Origin: Loxodes magnus
Taxonomy: Eukaryota; Ciliophora; Karyorelictea; Loxodida; Loxodidae
Assembly (NCBI GenBank): GCA_946699065.1
Contig: CAMPDV010000533.1
Span: 124,001-188,000 of the forward strand
Length of the DNA: 64,000 nt
Direction of reading: 5' to 3'
In this document: one piece after another, positions 36,048-47,783 of the stretch
Numbering within the stretch: the first letter of the stretch is position 1
Layout of the letters: each line of letters starts with the position of its first letter
Notes under the pieces: generated by a model
Told to the model about the DNA's origin: nothing
Seen by the model: the letters and a program-made list of their open reading frames with translations, nothing else
Databases searched by the model: none
Translations under genes and position numbers: made by a program

Positions 36048-36251
36048 GATTATTTGTATAAAAAATGAGTAAATTAGATTTAAATATAAAGTTAGAATAA
36101 ATATGGAAATATATTTAGATGGATTAATGATAATGAAACTATTAAAATATATTAATTATGATATAATTAATATATAATCAAATTTCCTAAAATTATCAAA
36201 ACAACTGTGAAAACAAAGCTTTTATATGCTTATTATATATATTAATCTAAT

Positions 36252-36455
36252 AGTTGGATTCAAGTTCTTTAAGCGAACACATCTGGATGAATATACGACT
36301 TTGGTAAAAGCTTGAAGTCTATTACTATGAAATATACATTCTTTAAAGATGCCTATCTGTTTTAAAAAGGGATAAACTTAAATAATTAATTATATCTATT
36401 AAGAGATTGTTATGAATACTGCACTTTGAGAAATGAAGTGTCCTGATGCATTCTA
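36252..36455 (+). pseudogene. Conserved fragment 'MKYxF' (copy 4)
   Basis: A 68-codon rightward frame: SWIQVLQANTSG(TGA)IYDFG, KSLKSITMKYTFFKDAYLF, LLRDCYEY, ending near WCILS. It is the mirror of copy 3, head-to-head with the F-box gene at 36047. The TGA reads as Trp. Function unknown. Confidence 0.5.
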
Positions 36456-36479
36456 AGTTAATAATAATGATAATTAATA

Positions 36480-37730
36480 CTAGCTATTACAAATAAATAA
36501 TATAATATTTTGATTAATAAACATAACTTAAGTTAAATAAATATTCTATTTCCTTTAAATAAATCTTTAGCTAAATTAAGATTTATATTAAATACATATT
36601 ATAGTCATTAGTTTTATTATGCACCTTACTTTTTATTGTTACCAAGCAATAAAAGAAACCTATTTTTAATTAATTTTTAAGTTTTTTTATGATTTATAAT
36701 TAAAAAAATGTAACTAAATAATTAAAGGAAAAAGGATAAGACTATAATATTGAGATTGATGATATAATTATTTTAAATTTAAAGAACTTTAATAAATTAA
36801 ATTACATAAAAAAGATGATTAAACATTATAATAATTACAGAGATTATTTATAGAATTATCTATTTTTTAATTAATTTATAAGAAATTATATATAAACATA
36901 ATTTATTTATTCATTTTAAATATTATAGCAAATCTTATTTAGAAGATATTCTATCAATTATTTATTTTAAACATCTTTATAAAACTAGTAATTATACCTT
37001 TACAATCCTAAGAAATTGCTAAAATTACCACAAAAACACTTAATTCAGACTCAAATCTCTGAGATAAGAAAATAAGCCAACTTAATATTTAATTAAGAAC
37101 ATTTTTTAATTTAGTATAAAAATGAAAAATAAATTGCTGTTGATGATTATTTTATTTTAAATAAAGTAAAATATTTAAAATAATAAAATTTAAATATTTT
37201 AAAAGTTTTAAATTTACGAAATAATAAAAATTGCTAAAAAGATATTTATTAGTATTAAAAATATTAAGATTAATTATTTTTATAAGAAAAAAACTTAAAA
37301 CAAGTTTATAATCTAAAAAGTTGAACTTTAAATCCAGTAAATTTGAAAATGTCTCCTCTTGAAGGATGGCTTAGGACTTCATTGTCCTCCATCCTTGCTT
37401 ATAATTTGCATTTTACAGTTGAGACTATTTCATCTAAAAATTATTTTTTAATTGCTAAATTTACTATTATAAAATTTTTTCTATATATTAAGCCTGATTA
37501 ATTTTATTATATTTAAAATAGGCTTTAATATATTTCTTTTATTCCTTTTATATTTTTCGCTTTTTCATCAGCATATTTTATAATGATGCTACCTTTGTCA
37601 TATTTAACAGAGTATTTTCTACTTATATTCTATTATTATTCATTTTATTCTAATCCGTAGATATACTTCCTTGTTATCTGCTGGTTCTTAATTAATTTTT
37701 TATAAAAAAGTTAAAAGTTAAAAAGCTTTG
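36480..37730. other. AT-rich gap, small hairpin near 37350-37420
   Basis: Mostly A/T tracts. A GC-richer patch at 37352-37420 (CTCCTCTTGAAGGATGGC… and its partial complement CCTCCATCC) could fold, and might be the far 3' end of the leftward gag-like element. Nothing else was recognised. Confidence 0.4.
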
Positions 37731-38564
37731 TTAAAGCCTTAGTAGTCAGCCATCTGGCCTATTCTATCAACTTGTCTCCATTAGTTTGTCTTTAATTTCT
37801 ACTAGGCTTAGTTAGGCAGTGTAGCACTTCATTAGCGCACCATCCTTTAATATTCTGAATAGTTTTCATCTTGCATGTAGTCCTAATTATTTCTCCAAGG
37901 ATTAAGATTTGAATTAAAGAATTTTTTTCTTTTTAATTTTTCCACTTTATGTTAGATATATCCTAAATAGCTTTCTAAAAATATCTTATTAATTCTTTTT
38001 TATAATTTCGCTTAGTTAGTAGCAGTATTTTCATTGGTGTTATTTATTGCACACGTAACATTTTATTCTTCTTTTAACCTATTATTCCTGTAACACTTAT
38101 TTAATTTAAATTTACTATTTATTTTAAATAAACGTTTACTGTTTATTTTAATTTGAGGCTTCATTTTCTATTTCCATAGGATCTGATTAATTCTGTTAAA
38201 TCGAAAATGGCGTAACCCGAATTTATTATTAAATTTAAAGAATTCTTTGTTCCAGTTTGTCTTCTATTTCTTATGATTATTAATATTGTTTCTCAAGTAA
38301 AGACGTTATTAGTTTTTCTAATTTTTCTACTTTATCAGTGAGGTATCTATTTTTAAACATAAACTCTTTTAATGACTTATATAATATTTCTATTTGAGTT
38401 TGTGTCGGAAGTTTTTTTAGTTCTGGATTTCCAAGTGGTTAATGTTCGTCATATCAATCATATTTCTCACTTTCACTCATTGTAATTATTTCGCTTTTTT
38501 ATTTTTTAGAGAATTTTCCCGTTTAAATGTTTTGTTCAAAGTTCTGTTATTTCTTAGAAGCCAT
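37731..38564 (-). CDS. Gag-like ORF1 with zinc knuckle (gag-f)
   Basis: An intact leftward frame of 277 codons from ATG 38564 to a TAA at 37733-37731. N-terminal low-complexity region, then TQTQIEILYKSLKEFMF and a long coiled coil (YLTDKVEKLEKLITSLLEK…EDKLEQRI). The SDPMEIENE motif is shared with gag-d. A zinc knuckle CYVCNKQHQWKYC lies at 38060-38022 (CX2CX3HX4C, one residue shorter than usual; the Trp after Gln is a TGA). The basic tail includes LRRLYLT-like and KKKKIL stretches and a GC-richer end. It is head-to-head with the truncated RT at 38590, so the two do not form one element. Duplicated at 57138-57971. Confidence 0.68.
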
Positions 38565-38589
38565 TTTATATATATTATATAATATCTAA

Positions 38590-39828
38590 AGAAACATCAG
38601 AAATGATAAATCTTAAATTTATGATTAGAAAATTAGCCAATTGCTTAAAAAGAACAAGTCACATATTTAGGATTTTTCTACATCAGAGGAATAATTTTAA
38701 TCCCCGTTTCAAAGAAGTCATATTCAAATATATAGCTGCAATGAAGAAAGTTTTTTTTTAACTGATGAGATATAAGAATGTAACTCCTTGATATTAAAAA
38801 ACTTTATGTAGACTTTTTACATTACCTAAAGCGAATTTGGAGGAGATTTAATACAATGAAGTATTTGAAAAGGAGTAACTGTAGTTCTAAAGAATTGAAT
38901 CAAGCATGAGATTGATTTCAAGAAAAGCTTTTTAAGTAGCAATTGCAGCATTTAGTGAGTCATGCTATATAGACCTGAATTGCTTATCTTTTAAGCAAAT
39001 TATAGCTATAAAATCCTTCAGATTCCATTATAAAATAAAATAAGAAATATTTACTTTCCAAGATCAACAATAGACTCTCTTTTCATTAATATCTGTAAAA
39101 ATGATTATAATATTATGATTAAGTGAAGCATTTATCATACCTTAACACTATCGATCTGCAGAATTAATAGAATAATACCAGTCCTTAAACTCTTACTAAC
39201 CATATAAGAGACAAAATAAAACAATATTTTTATAATTTTGCTACTAAAAAATTTATGAGAATGAAAACAGCTAAAATATATATTTAGCAATTTGATAATC
39301 TTTAACAATTTCCACAAATTACTTATACAAAGTTAAACAAATAGTATAGACAAGAAATTATCAGCATATATAAACTTAGAACCTAATCTTATAATTATGT
39401 AAGGATCTTTAAGATCGTTATTATCCTATTGATAATTCCTATTGTATATGTTGAGAGTATGAGACAACTGAGTATATCTTTTAAAGTATTCTAATATAAG
39501 GGATTGACTGTCGGAAAAGATCGAAAATTATGAATTAAGATTTCGCATGCTATACGATCAATAATATATAAACTCATTTTCAAGGTTTCAATTGGATTAA
39601 TTAGATTTATAAATCAAAATATTTCACAAGAAGTTAATGGCAAGAAGACTTGAGATTCTAGAATTGGATAGAGCAAAAAAGGAAGAAGTTAAATATGAAT
39701 AGAACGAAAGACTAATTAAAGAAAAATGATGAAATTAAGACAATATTAAAAAAACAATTTAAAAATGTTTACTATCGTTTATATTTGAAGGAAAAATTTT
39801 TACAATTAAAGACGTCAAAAAAAAATTT
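38590..39828 (+). pseudogene. RT2 fragment, 5'-truncated
   Basis: Homologous to 18785-20020 (about 90%) but lacking everything upstream, including all RT palm motifs. What remains is the thumb/C-terminal part. The terminal motif reads SYCIC(TGA)EYETTEYIF: here the second Cys is kept where copy RT2 has TGA, while the following Gly has become TGA. This shows that some TGA in these dead copies are point mutations. The junction at about 38580 joins it to the leftward gag-like ORF. Confidence 0.65.
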
Positions 39829-39849
39829 TAGTTTAAATTTAATTTAATA

Positions 39850-40290
39850 AAAAAATAATTTCTTTGTAATTTTTAAAATGAAATAGTCTAATTTGAATCA
39901 ATTAAACATATAACTTTTATTAATTTTTTAGATAAATAATCTTAATTTGTTTAAAATCAATTTCTATCATATTGATAATTTTAATAAATTATCTTTATTT
40001 TGTTTCTTTTTAAAGTAGATTTTATTAGTCTTGCTATATATTTCATTACATCAAATTCTAGAAAATTAATAATCAAATTCTAAATTTTATTCTTATTTGT
40101 TAACAAATTTTAATTTTTTAAATTTTTTTGGTGGAATTTCAATGTCTCTCACTTAATGTTCTTTTCTCTTTTAGACGATGGGCTAGTAGAGTGCTATGCC
40201 TATGGAGGATTTTAAAGCCTAGTCTCTTTACTTTGGATTTTGACCTTCCTGCGTTCCTCCTTCCCCAAGAGAAATCAACCTTCAAGTACT
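39850..40290 (-). pseudogene. Gag-like 5' remnant (copy of gag-h)
   Basis: Same layout as 20050-20480. The leftward reading SKETRLQNPPQAQHSTSP has L-to-Q (TTG/TAG) and L-to-H changes relative to that copy. The flanking degenerate peptide FDVMKYIARLIKSTLKRN keeps the frame. Decayed. Confidence 0.4.
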
Positions 40291-40549
40291 ACCATTTTTA
40301 TTATATTTAAAAAATTAAAAAGAAAAAAGCTTAAAAAATAAAATTTGTTTTATTTATTTATTACTTAAAAGCTATATAAAGTAAGGTGCATAATAAAAGT
40401 AATGCTTGTAATATGTATATAACATAAATCTTAATTTAGATTTATGTAAGTGAAATAGATTATTTTATTTAACCTAAGTTATGTTTATTAATTAAGCTAT
40501 TATATTATTTGTATGTAATAACCTATTTTAATAGCTATTATTATTAGCA

Positions 40550-40741
40550 ATGCATCAGGACACTTAAGTCACAATGTGCAGTATACTTTTAACAGTCTCT
40601 TAATAAATATAATGGATTATTATGTTAATCAGTTTCTGTGAACAGTTACACTTGATTGAAGAATGTATATTTCATAATAATAACCTTCAAGCTTATCAAG
40701 GTTTATATTCAAACAGATGCGTTGGTTTAAAGATCTTGAAT
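40550..40741 (-). pseudogene. Conserved fragment 'MKYxF' (copy 5)
   Basis: A 64-codon leftward frame: IQDLQTNASV(TGA)IQTL, SLKVIIMKYTFFNQVQLF, LLRDCQKY. Equivalent of copy 3 in the next repeat, head-to-head with the F-box gene at 40975. Confidence 0.5.
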
Positions 40742-40974
40742 CCAACTAGTAATTTGTTTCAGATTATAAGATACAGTATATAAAAATAGTTTTGACAGTA
40801 GTTTTGATAATTTAGGAAAATAGATTTGACTATATATTAATTATATCATAATTAAATATATTTTAATAGTTTCATTATCATTAATCCATCTTTAGAATTT
40901 ATTTCTCCATATTCTTTTAAAATCCATAGATTTTATATTTAAATCTAATTTACTCGTTTTTTATAAAAATAACA

Positions 40975-42453
40975 ATGGGACAAGTTTTTTAATGCATGGG
41001 ATTTTAAGAAGAAAATAATTGAGAGGAAGAATAATGGTAGATAAGCAATCAATTAGTTAAAAATTAGAATCAATAATAAAATTATACAGTTCATATAAAT
41101 TCCTTACCTCTTTACATCTTAGAACACATTTTTTCTTATTTAGACTTCAAACAAATTTGCAGGAATGAATAAGTGTAAAAAAAGTGATTAAAAGTATAAT
41201 ATGAAACCTTTTAAGTTAATGCTAATAATATTTTAAGAAACTTAAAAAAGACTAATAATTGGTAAGAAATGCTTTTTGAAAATGAGAAAGATAAAAAATA
41301 AATAACTTAAGAAGATGCTATATAACTTTTGGAAATAATTAAATAAAGTTTTAGTAAAATAGAAAAGCATAACTCTATCTCTTTATTTTTAGATCTAAAT
41401 GAAATTCAATATCTTGAATAATATAATAATAGAGATTAGTAATTTGAGAGAAAATTAGATGAAATGATGTAGTATCTTATTGAAATATTAAGAAAGTAAA
41501 AATAGATTAAGTAAGAGCATATATAAAACTAAAAAGTACTTACATGTGGATAAAAAATAAAATCTTTTTATTTTAAAGGAAGATGCTGAAATAATTACAT
41601 TAGTGAAGTTTTATTTTAATGCTCTAATTTATAGACTTTAAAAATTAATTATTGTGATATTAAAGAAGAAAATCTTGTAAATATAAATAAACTATAATAT
41701 TTAAAAGAATTCTATTTAGATTATAATAATGCAGAATTGAATGGGTAGTATTTATAATTTAATAGAGACTGCTAACTATAAACTATTTCGTTTTAAGCCT
41801 CAAGAGTTTGGGGATATCCATTTTTGGTAGATTATTTGAGATTAAAAGGAGAAAAACTAAGAAGATTATATCTTGAAATTGGGGATTTAAACTCAGATCA
41901 ATTAATTCAAATTTTCAAAAATAGTTAAAATTTAGAAGATATAAAAATTGAATGACTTAAATAAAAGCATTAAAAATTAATAAAATATATAGAATAAAAC
42001 TTACTAAACATAAAAAGTTTAAGATTATATTATTGCTAAATTGATAATTAAGCACTCTTTTAACTTTTTTAGAACAATAAATCTAATATAGAAAAATTAG
42101 AGTTTTATATTTGTGATTAAATAGATTTAGAAATAATTCAAATTATAATCTAAAGATTCTAAAACTTAAAATAACTTAGGTTATAAAGTTGCGAAAATAT
42201 TAACACAGCAAACATTGAATATATTTTCTAAAATAGCAAAAGTTTAGAAAAATTAGAATTAATTTTTTTAGAGTTCAAAAAAGAATTTAGATTAAAGAAT
42301 GAATAAGATTAATTCTATGAATTCTGAAGTAAATTATAAGTATTTAATCTATCATGCTGCACATTTAATAGAAATTTTATTTCTGAAAATATGAGAAAGG
42401 AAATAATTGAATTAAAAAAACAATTTCCAAATCTTAGGATAATAGGAGTATAA
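40975..42453 (+). CDS. F-box/LRR protein (copy 2, unit 1/2 version)
   Basis: An intact frame of 492 codons from ATG 40975 to TAA 42451-42453, the same length as the copy at 21572. F-box LPLYILELIFSYLDF and QVQKKW (W71 = TGA 41185-41187). LRRs as in that copy but with many substitutions (LKSLRLYYCQIDNQAL, LKQLRLQSCENIN). The MGQVF start is conserved. In-frame TGA at 42541-42543, at the same codon as in the 21572 copy, is an alternative stop. The third tandem copy at 60383 differs by almost nothing apart from TGA 41953 versus GGA 61361. Confidence 0.86.
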
Positions 42454-43840
42454 AAGAGCTAAACTTTAAAACTTATTTTTAATAAAGTTACCATTTAAAA
42501 ATAATATAACTTTTAATAAAAGATTTGTCTAAAATAATATTGATTATAAAGATATTTTATACATTTGCCTATTAAAATCATTTTTAATTTGTGTCATATT
42601 TAAGGTTTTTTAGAATTTTTTATATATATCCTATTATTTTAAAATAAATTATTTATAACTTTATTTCTATTCAATTCTTCTATTTATTTTTTGCATTTTC
42701 AATTAATAAAACTACATATTACGAATTACGATTGAAATAAAAGTAATTTTTTAATTTTATTTATCAATTAAAATTAGTATAGATATAAGCAGTGCTTTTT
42801 GATAATAAGCTTAATTTAAGTTTATAAAGAATTTAAATTATTTCCTATAATTATTAATTACTTACTATTTATTTTCTTTATTCTTATAAATTTATTATTT
42901 TATCTAAATATTATTAATTTCCAGATAATTACACTAAAATTCTATGTCAAAATTATTTAAAAATATATAATTTTTCTTCATTAAAGTCAATAAAATTTTT
43001 CTTGACTAGATTCTATTATTAAAGATAATGAAGAAAAAGGATAAATTTATCAAAAGTAAGAGTGCGACAAATATTTTATTTAAATAAAAGTTTATAGTAG
43101 AAGCAAAGATATTTATAACATTTTTTGAATATTTTATTAATTTACCTGCTTTCTTTAGAAATCTAAGAATAAATATAAACTTAAAGAAGTAGAGCTAAGA
43201 TTTTTTTTAACAACTCATTAATACTTTTGAATATCAAGACTTAAGAGAATTCAATAATATTACTTTATTACAACTTTTTTAAAGAGAATATCTTTAGATA
43301 TTAATTTAATGTCATTTTACTTTTAAATCTATGGTATATGAACTAGTTGTAATAACCCTTAAAAATTTAAACTTAAAAAATTATGTAAACTAAGCTTTTA
43401 TTAGGTATTTTTAATTTTATGACGTAAATATAATAAAGAGAGTGATTATCCCCACTTTTAAAAAATAAAATAAGTTATTTTACTTTTACTATGTTTATAA
43501 ATTAAAAATATTAATATAAAAATATTGTTGTATTAAATAATTAACTTTAATGATAGTTTAAAGTTATAAACATATAAAAATTAAGAGTATTTTTAATTTC
43601 TAGTAATTTTAGTAAATATGATATATTTTAAAATAATCTTTTCAAATAAGAAATAAAAATATTTTTATTTCGGATTTAAAAATATAAAAAATCACTACAT
43701 CATCTTTATGTAATTTAATAGAGTTAGAGAAGTCAACTTTATAATAAAAAAAAAATAATAAAACAACAGATATGCTTATTAATTATTAATACATTCCAAT
43801 AAAATTTGTTTTTCGGCTAGAAATTTTAAAAGTTTATAAT
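42454..43840. other. AT-rich flank (copy of 23.05-24.44 kb)
   Basis: About 92-93% identical to the first copy. No gene recognised. Confidence 0.5.
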
Positions 43841-43841
43841 A

Positions 43842-44633
43842 TTTGTAAGTTTCTTCTTTTTCTTAGAATCTATTGGTCTCCATCAGTAATTCTTATTTCC
43901 TGCATCAGATCTTCCAGTCGCTTGATGGGAAGAATGTTGTTGCCTTGATTCAAATCTAATTTCAGATCATTCTTCTTAATTACTATGTTTGCGGCCATTT
44001 CCGTTATAAGTAGCATCGACTTTTGTAAATGTTGTATAATTTTCTAATTTTTTCTGTTTGCTCTTTTCTTTTCTCTATTTCCATTAATACACACTCCATT
44101 TATTATGATTCTTGTAGGAAATATTCCAGTTTTCTTTTAAATTTCTGAATTAAATTAATCTTGTCTCTTCCAATTTTTTCGTTTTACTCTTAAAAATTTC
44201 AAATGCAATTTCCATTTTTCTCTTACCATTTTTTATCTTGTTATGTTTCAAAATTTTCCACCAAAATGAAGTTTTTCCTCTTCAATGTCGGTTGCAACTA
44301 CTTCTTTTTTCGATGCCTTTGGTCCTCATCCAATACTATTACTCTTAATATCAATGCTTATATTAGGGTTAACATCTCAGTAAGTTCTATGCTTTGCAAA
44401 GTTTTTTTGTCCAAGTAGAACCAACCTTTTCCAGCTAGAAAATGGTTTATTCCAAGTTACTAATTTTATTTTTTTTATTTATTTTTTGCAGAATTTCAGC
44501 CTAGAGTTCTTTTCTTTTTTCAGATAGTAAGTTAGGAGTGTTATACCTATATAAGTTTTGTAGCCTAGCCCCTTTACTTTAAGTTTTAATATCCCTACCC
44601 AATCCCTTCCTCAAGAGAAATCTATCTTTAAAA
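43842..44633 (-). pseudogene. Gag-like ORF1, leftward (copy of gag-g)
   Basis: About 97-98% identical to 24449-25240, with the same broken frames and the same conserved 5' segment at 44490-44633. No zinc knuckle found. Confidence 0.45.
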
Positions 44634-44639
44634 TCTTCA

Positions 44640-45557
44640 TTTTAATAATATAAAGTCTTAAAATAGCATTTTATTAAAATTCCTTTGTAAAATTTAACTA
44701 AATTACTTTTTATTTAAAATAAATATTTTCTATTAATTTAATTTGTATATTTTACTTATTAGTTTAAATTTTTAATAACTTTTAATCATAATAATATAAA
44801 TTAAAAATAAATTAAATTTAACTTAAAGAAAATTTTAATATACAAAGCTAGTAAATTAAATATTTATAAACTAAAAGTAATTAAATTCTAATAAATAGTT
44901 TTTATTACATTTTTTTATTATTTAAAGATAAAAATTTTTAATATAAAAAAGAAAAAATATTTATTGTAAATTCTTTACTAAATTAAATATATTTAGTTTA
45001 CGTTTACTTTATTAAATTAAATATTTAATATTAAAAATTTTTTAATTATTTGAAATTATTAAATTAAAAAAGTGTTTATATTCATAAAATAAGATTTAAT
45101 TATGTATTTCTATAAATAAATTGTAAATTATCTGTAATTCTCAGAAGAAAAAAATTTAAACTGAAATAAAAAATAAAAAGTTACTTTAAACTATATTATT
45201 ATTTTTTAAAACATATTAACATAAAATAAAATATTAAGGTTCAAATGTTTTTTTAGAAAATGTTTTAAAATTTTTTTAATTTAATTAAAGATGAATGTGA
45301 CTCACAAATATTCAAAAGTTTAAAATCTTTATTTAAAATAAATTTTCTCAAAAGACCTTTCAGTAAATAATTATTAAAAATTTAAGAAAATAAGGATAAT
45401 TTACTAATAAATTAGCAATATAAAATTTTAAAATTCAAATTTTAAAAGTAAAAGTTGAATAAAAAACTATTAAATTTTAAATATAGCTTAAAGTAAAAAA
45501 TTGCCAAAAAATAACTAAAGTTGATAAAATTTAGATTAAGTCTACTTTTGAAAAAAT
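44640..45557. other. AT-rich gap (copy of 25.25-26.17 kb)
   Basis: No gene recognised. Confidence 0.5.
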
Positions 45558-47086
45558 TTATAAAATTTTAATTTTTTGTACTTTAAATGTATAATTATTA
45601 GAAGATAAAAGTTTTAAAGTTTCATGCATATATATTCCTTTTATCCTAAGGCTTGGAAATTATTTCTTTAGCTCATCTAATTGATTTCTCATATTTTCAT
45701 AAAGTTGATTTCCATTAAAAGTGCAACATGATAGTTTAAATACCTATAATTTATTTCAGAACTCATAAAATTAGCCTTATTCATCCTTCAATATCAAATC
45801 TTTTTCAAGCTTCAAACATGATAATTCTAATTTTTCTAAACTTTTACTATTTTATAAAATATTTTAAATACTTAAGAAATTTATATTCTAGCCTCAAAAA
45901 AATGTAAGTGATTTTAAGTTTTAGAATCTTTAGATTATAACTTAAATTATTTCTAAATCTATTTAATTACAACTTAAAAACTTTAGCTTTTCTATATTAG
46001 ATTCATTGTTCTAAAAGAAATAAAGGAGTGCTTATTTTTTAATTTAGCAATATTATAATTTTAAGCTTTTTAAATTTACTAGGTTTTATTCTATATATTT
46101 TAATCATTTCTAATGCTTTTATTCAGATCATTCAATTTTTATATCTTCTAAATTTTAACTATTTTAGAAAATTGCAATTAATTGATCTGAGTTTAAATTT
46201 CCTACTTTCAGATATAATTTTCTAAGATTTCCTCCCTTTAAACTCAAATAATCTATCAAAAATTAGCATCCTCTAATTTAGGAGCCTTAAAGTGAAATAG
46301 AATGAAGTTAGCAGTCTCTATTAAATTATAAATATTACCCATTTAATTTTTCATTATTATTATCTAAATAGAATATTTTTAAGTTCTATAGTTTGCTTAT
46401 ATTTGTAAGATTTTCTTCTTTAACATTACAACTTTCTATTTTCAAAATTTTTAAATTAGGGCATAGAAATAAAACTTAATTAATATATTTATTTCAATAT
46501 CTTCCTTTAACGTAAATAGTTTGTATTTATTATCCATAATGTAGCACTTTTTATTATTATATATATTCTTACTTTATCTCTTTTTTCTTTCTTAATATTT
46601 CACTAAGATATTACATAGCTTCATCTAATTATGTCTACATTTATTAACCTTTACTTAATTATTAATCAAGAAAATTAATTTCTATAGGATGTAATACTAA
46701 AGAGATAGGATTATGCTTTTCTATTTTACTAAAATTTTATCTAAATATTTCTAAAAGTTAAATATCAGACTCTTTGGTTTTTTATTATTTTATTTCTTAT
46801 CTTTTATGTAATTTTTATAAATTGTTTAAAAAATATTCAATATTCATTTAGCAAGTATCATATTTTACCTTTAATCACTTTTTTTACACTTATTCATTCC
46901 TAAAAATTTATTTGAAGTCTTAATAAGAAAAAATTAGTTCTAAGATGTAAAATGGTAAGGAATTTATATGAACTCTACATTTTTATTAGGATTCTAGTCT
47001 TAATCTTGGTGAGTTTTAGTCTAATTTTATTCTTTTATTATATTCATTATTTTCTATTTTTTCAAGCATAAAACACTTTACTCCAT
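45558..47086 (-). pseudogene. F-box/LRR gene, N-terminal frameshift (copy of FBXL 3)
   Basis: Matches 26167-27696 almost exactly, but one G is missing in a GGG run at about 46989, which moves the first ~35 codons out of frame with the F-box. The F-box, LRRs and C-terminus are intact. It could still be translated if a start inside the frame is used, or the lost base may be a sequencing error. It is called a pseudogene only for that lesion. Confidence 0.65.
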
Positions 47087-47783
47087 CAGCATCTTTTATA
47101 AAATTCTGAAATAAAGAATTAAAATAAAGAAGTTAGCCGTTTTAAAACGTCTTTTAGAAGTTGATATTGAAAATAAAAAAAAGCTAAATAAATATGATTA
47201 TATTATTTATAAGATAATTAGATATCTATATTTAAATAGTTTATAGCAAATTAAATGTTTTATTTTTTATAAACAAAATGTTTAAAAATGCTAAATTAAA
47301 TTATCTTTTTATAATAAATATGTTAAATATTTAATATTTTAACTAACTATAATAAATTAGAAAAAGTTTAAATGTTTCTTTTGTTTTTTTTGCTTTTAGT
47401 AAAATTATTAAATAATAGAAAATTTCAATTAACTTTTTTAATATTTATTCAATTATGAAATGTCAATCTTTTCTTGTAAAGATCTTAAAAAATAAATATT
47501 TTAAGCAAAAAATATTCATAAAAATAATTAGTATAAAATTAAAGATTTTATTTATTTATATTACTTTTTTAATATCTAAAATTGAGAATAATTATGATGA
47601 ACATTAATAAAAAAAGTAATTTTTTAAATTAAAATTTAAATTAAAAATTTAATATATTGTAAAACTTAATTATTTACTACTAATAATAATCCAATAATTA
47701 AATATAATTTTAAATTATTTATATAAATTATACATTCTAACTTTAGGATTTAAATTTTTATAATTCATTTTTTTGTATAAAAA
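47087..47783. other. AT-rich gap (copy of 27.7-28.39 kb)
   Basis: No gene recognised. Confidence 0.45.

Larger units (their letters stand above)
33730..36665 (-). repeat. Inverted-repeat arm (right)
   Basis: Reverse complement of 20546-23925, including the 'MKYxF' fragment, the F-box/LRR gene and its 3' flank. It lacks the ~400-bp insertion. The equivalent arms recur at about 40.35-43.3 kb (+), 53.1-56.07 kb (-) and 59.76-62.7 kb (+). Confidence 0.75.
25050..44440. repeat. 19.4-kb tandem repeat, unit 1
   Basis: From about 25050 the sequence matches 44440 onward almost base for base with an offset near 19390. The unit contains F-box genes (two full on -, one + at its right end, one frameshifted), gag-like ORFs, ORF2 fragments and AT-rich DNA. 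Boundaries are where near-identity begins; older homology extends further left. Confidence 0.85.

Noticed and set aside
37560..37630. Minus-strand peptide IIIKYADEKAK resembling an RT YADD box
   Set aside because: The second Asp is Glu, no other RT motif surrounds it, and it lies downstream of the gag-f end; a chance match in a genome without hard stops is likely.
40128..40310. 60-residue plus-strand standard-code frame (also at 59536)
   Set aside because: It lies in the conserved GC-richer segment whose leftward translation is what aligns with other gag-like copies; the plus reading is not conserved at 20325 or 25090.
44203..44418. 71-residue plus-strand standard-code frame (also at 63611)
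   Set aside because: Antisense to the leftward gag-like ORF. The first copy at 24.8-25.0 kb breaks this frame.
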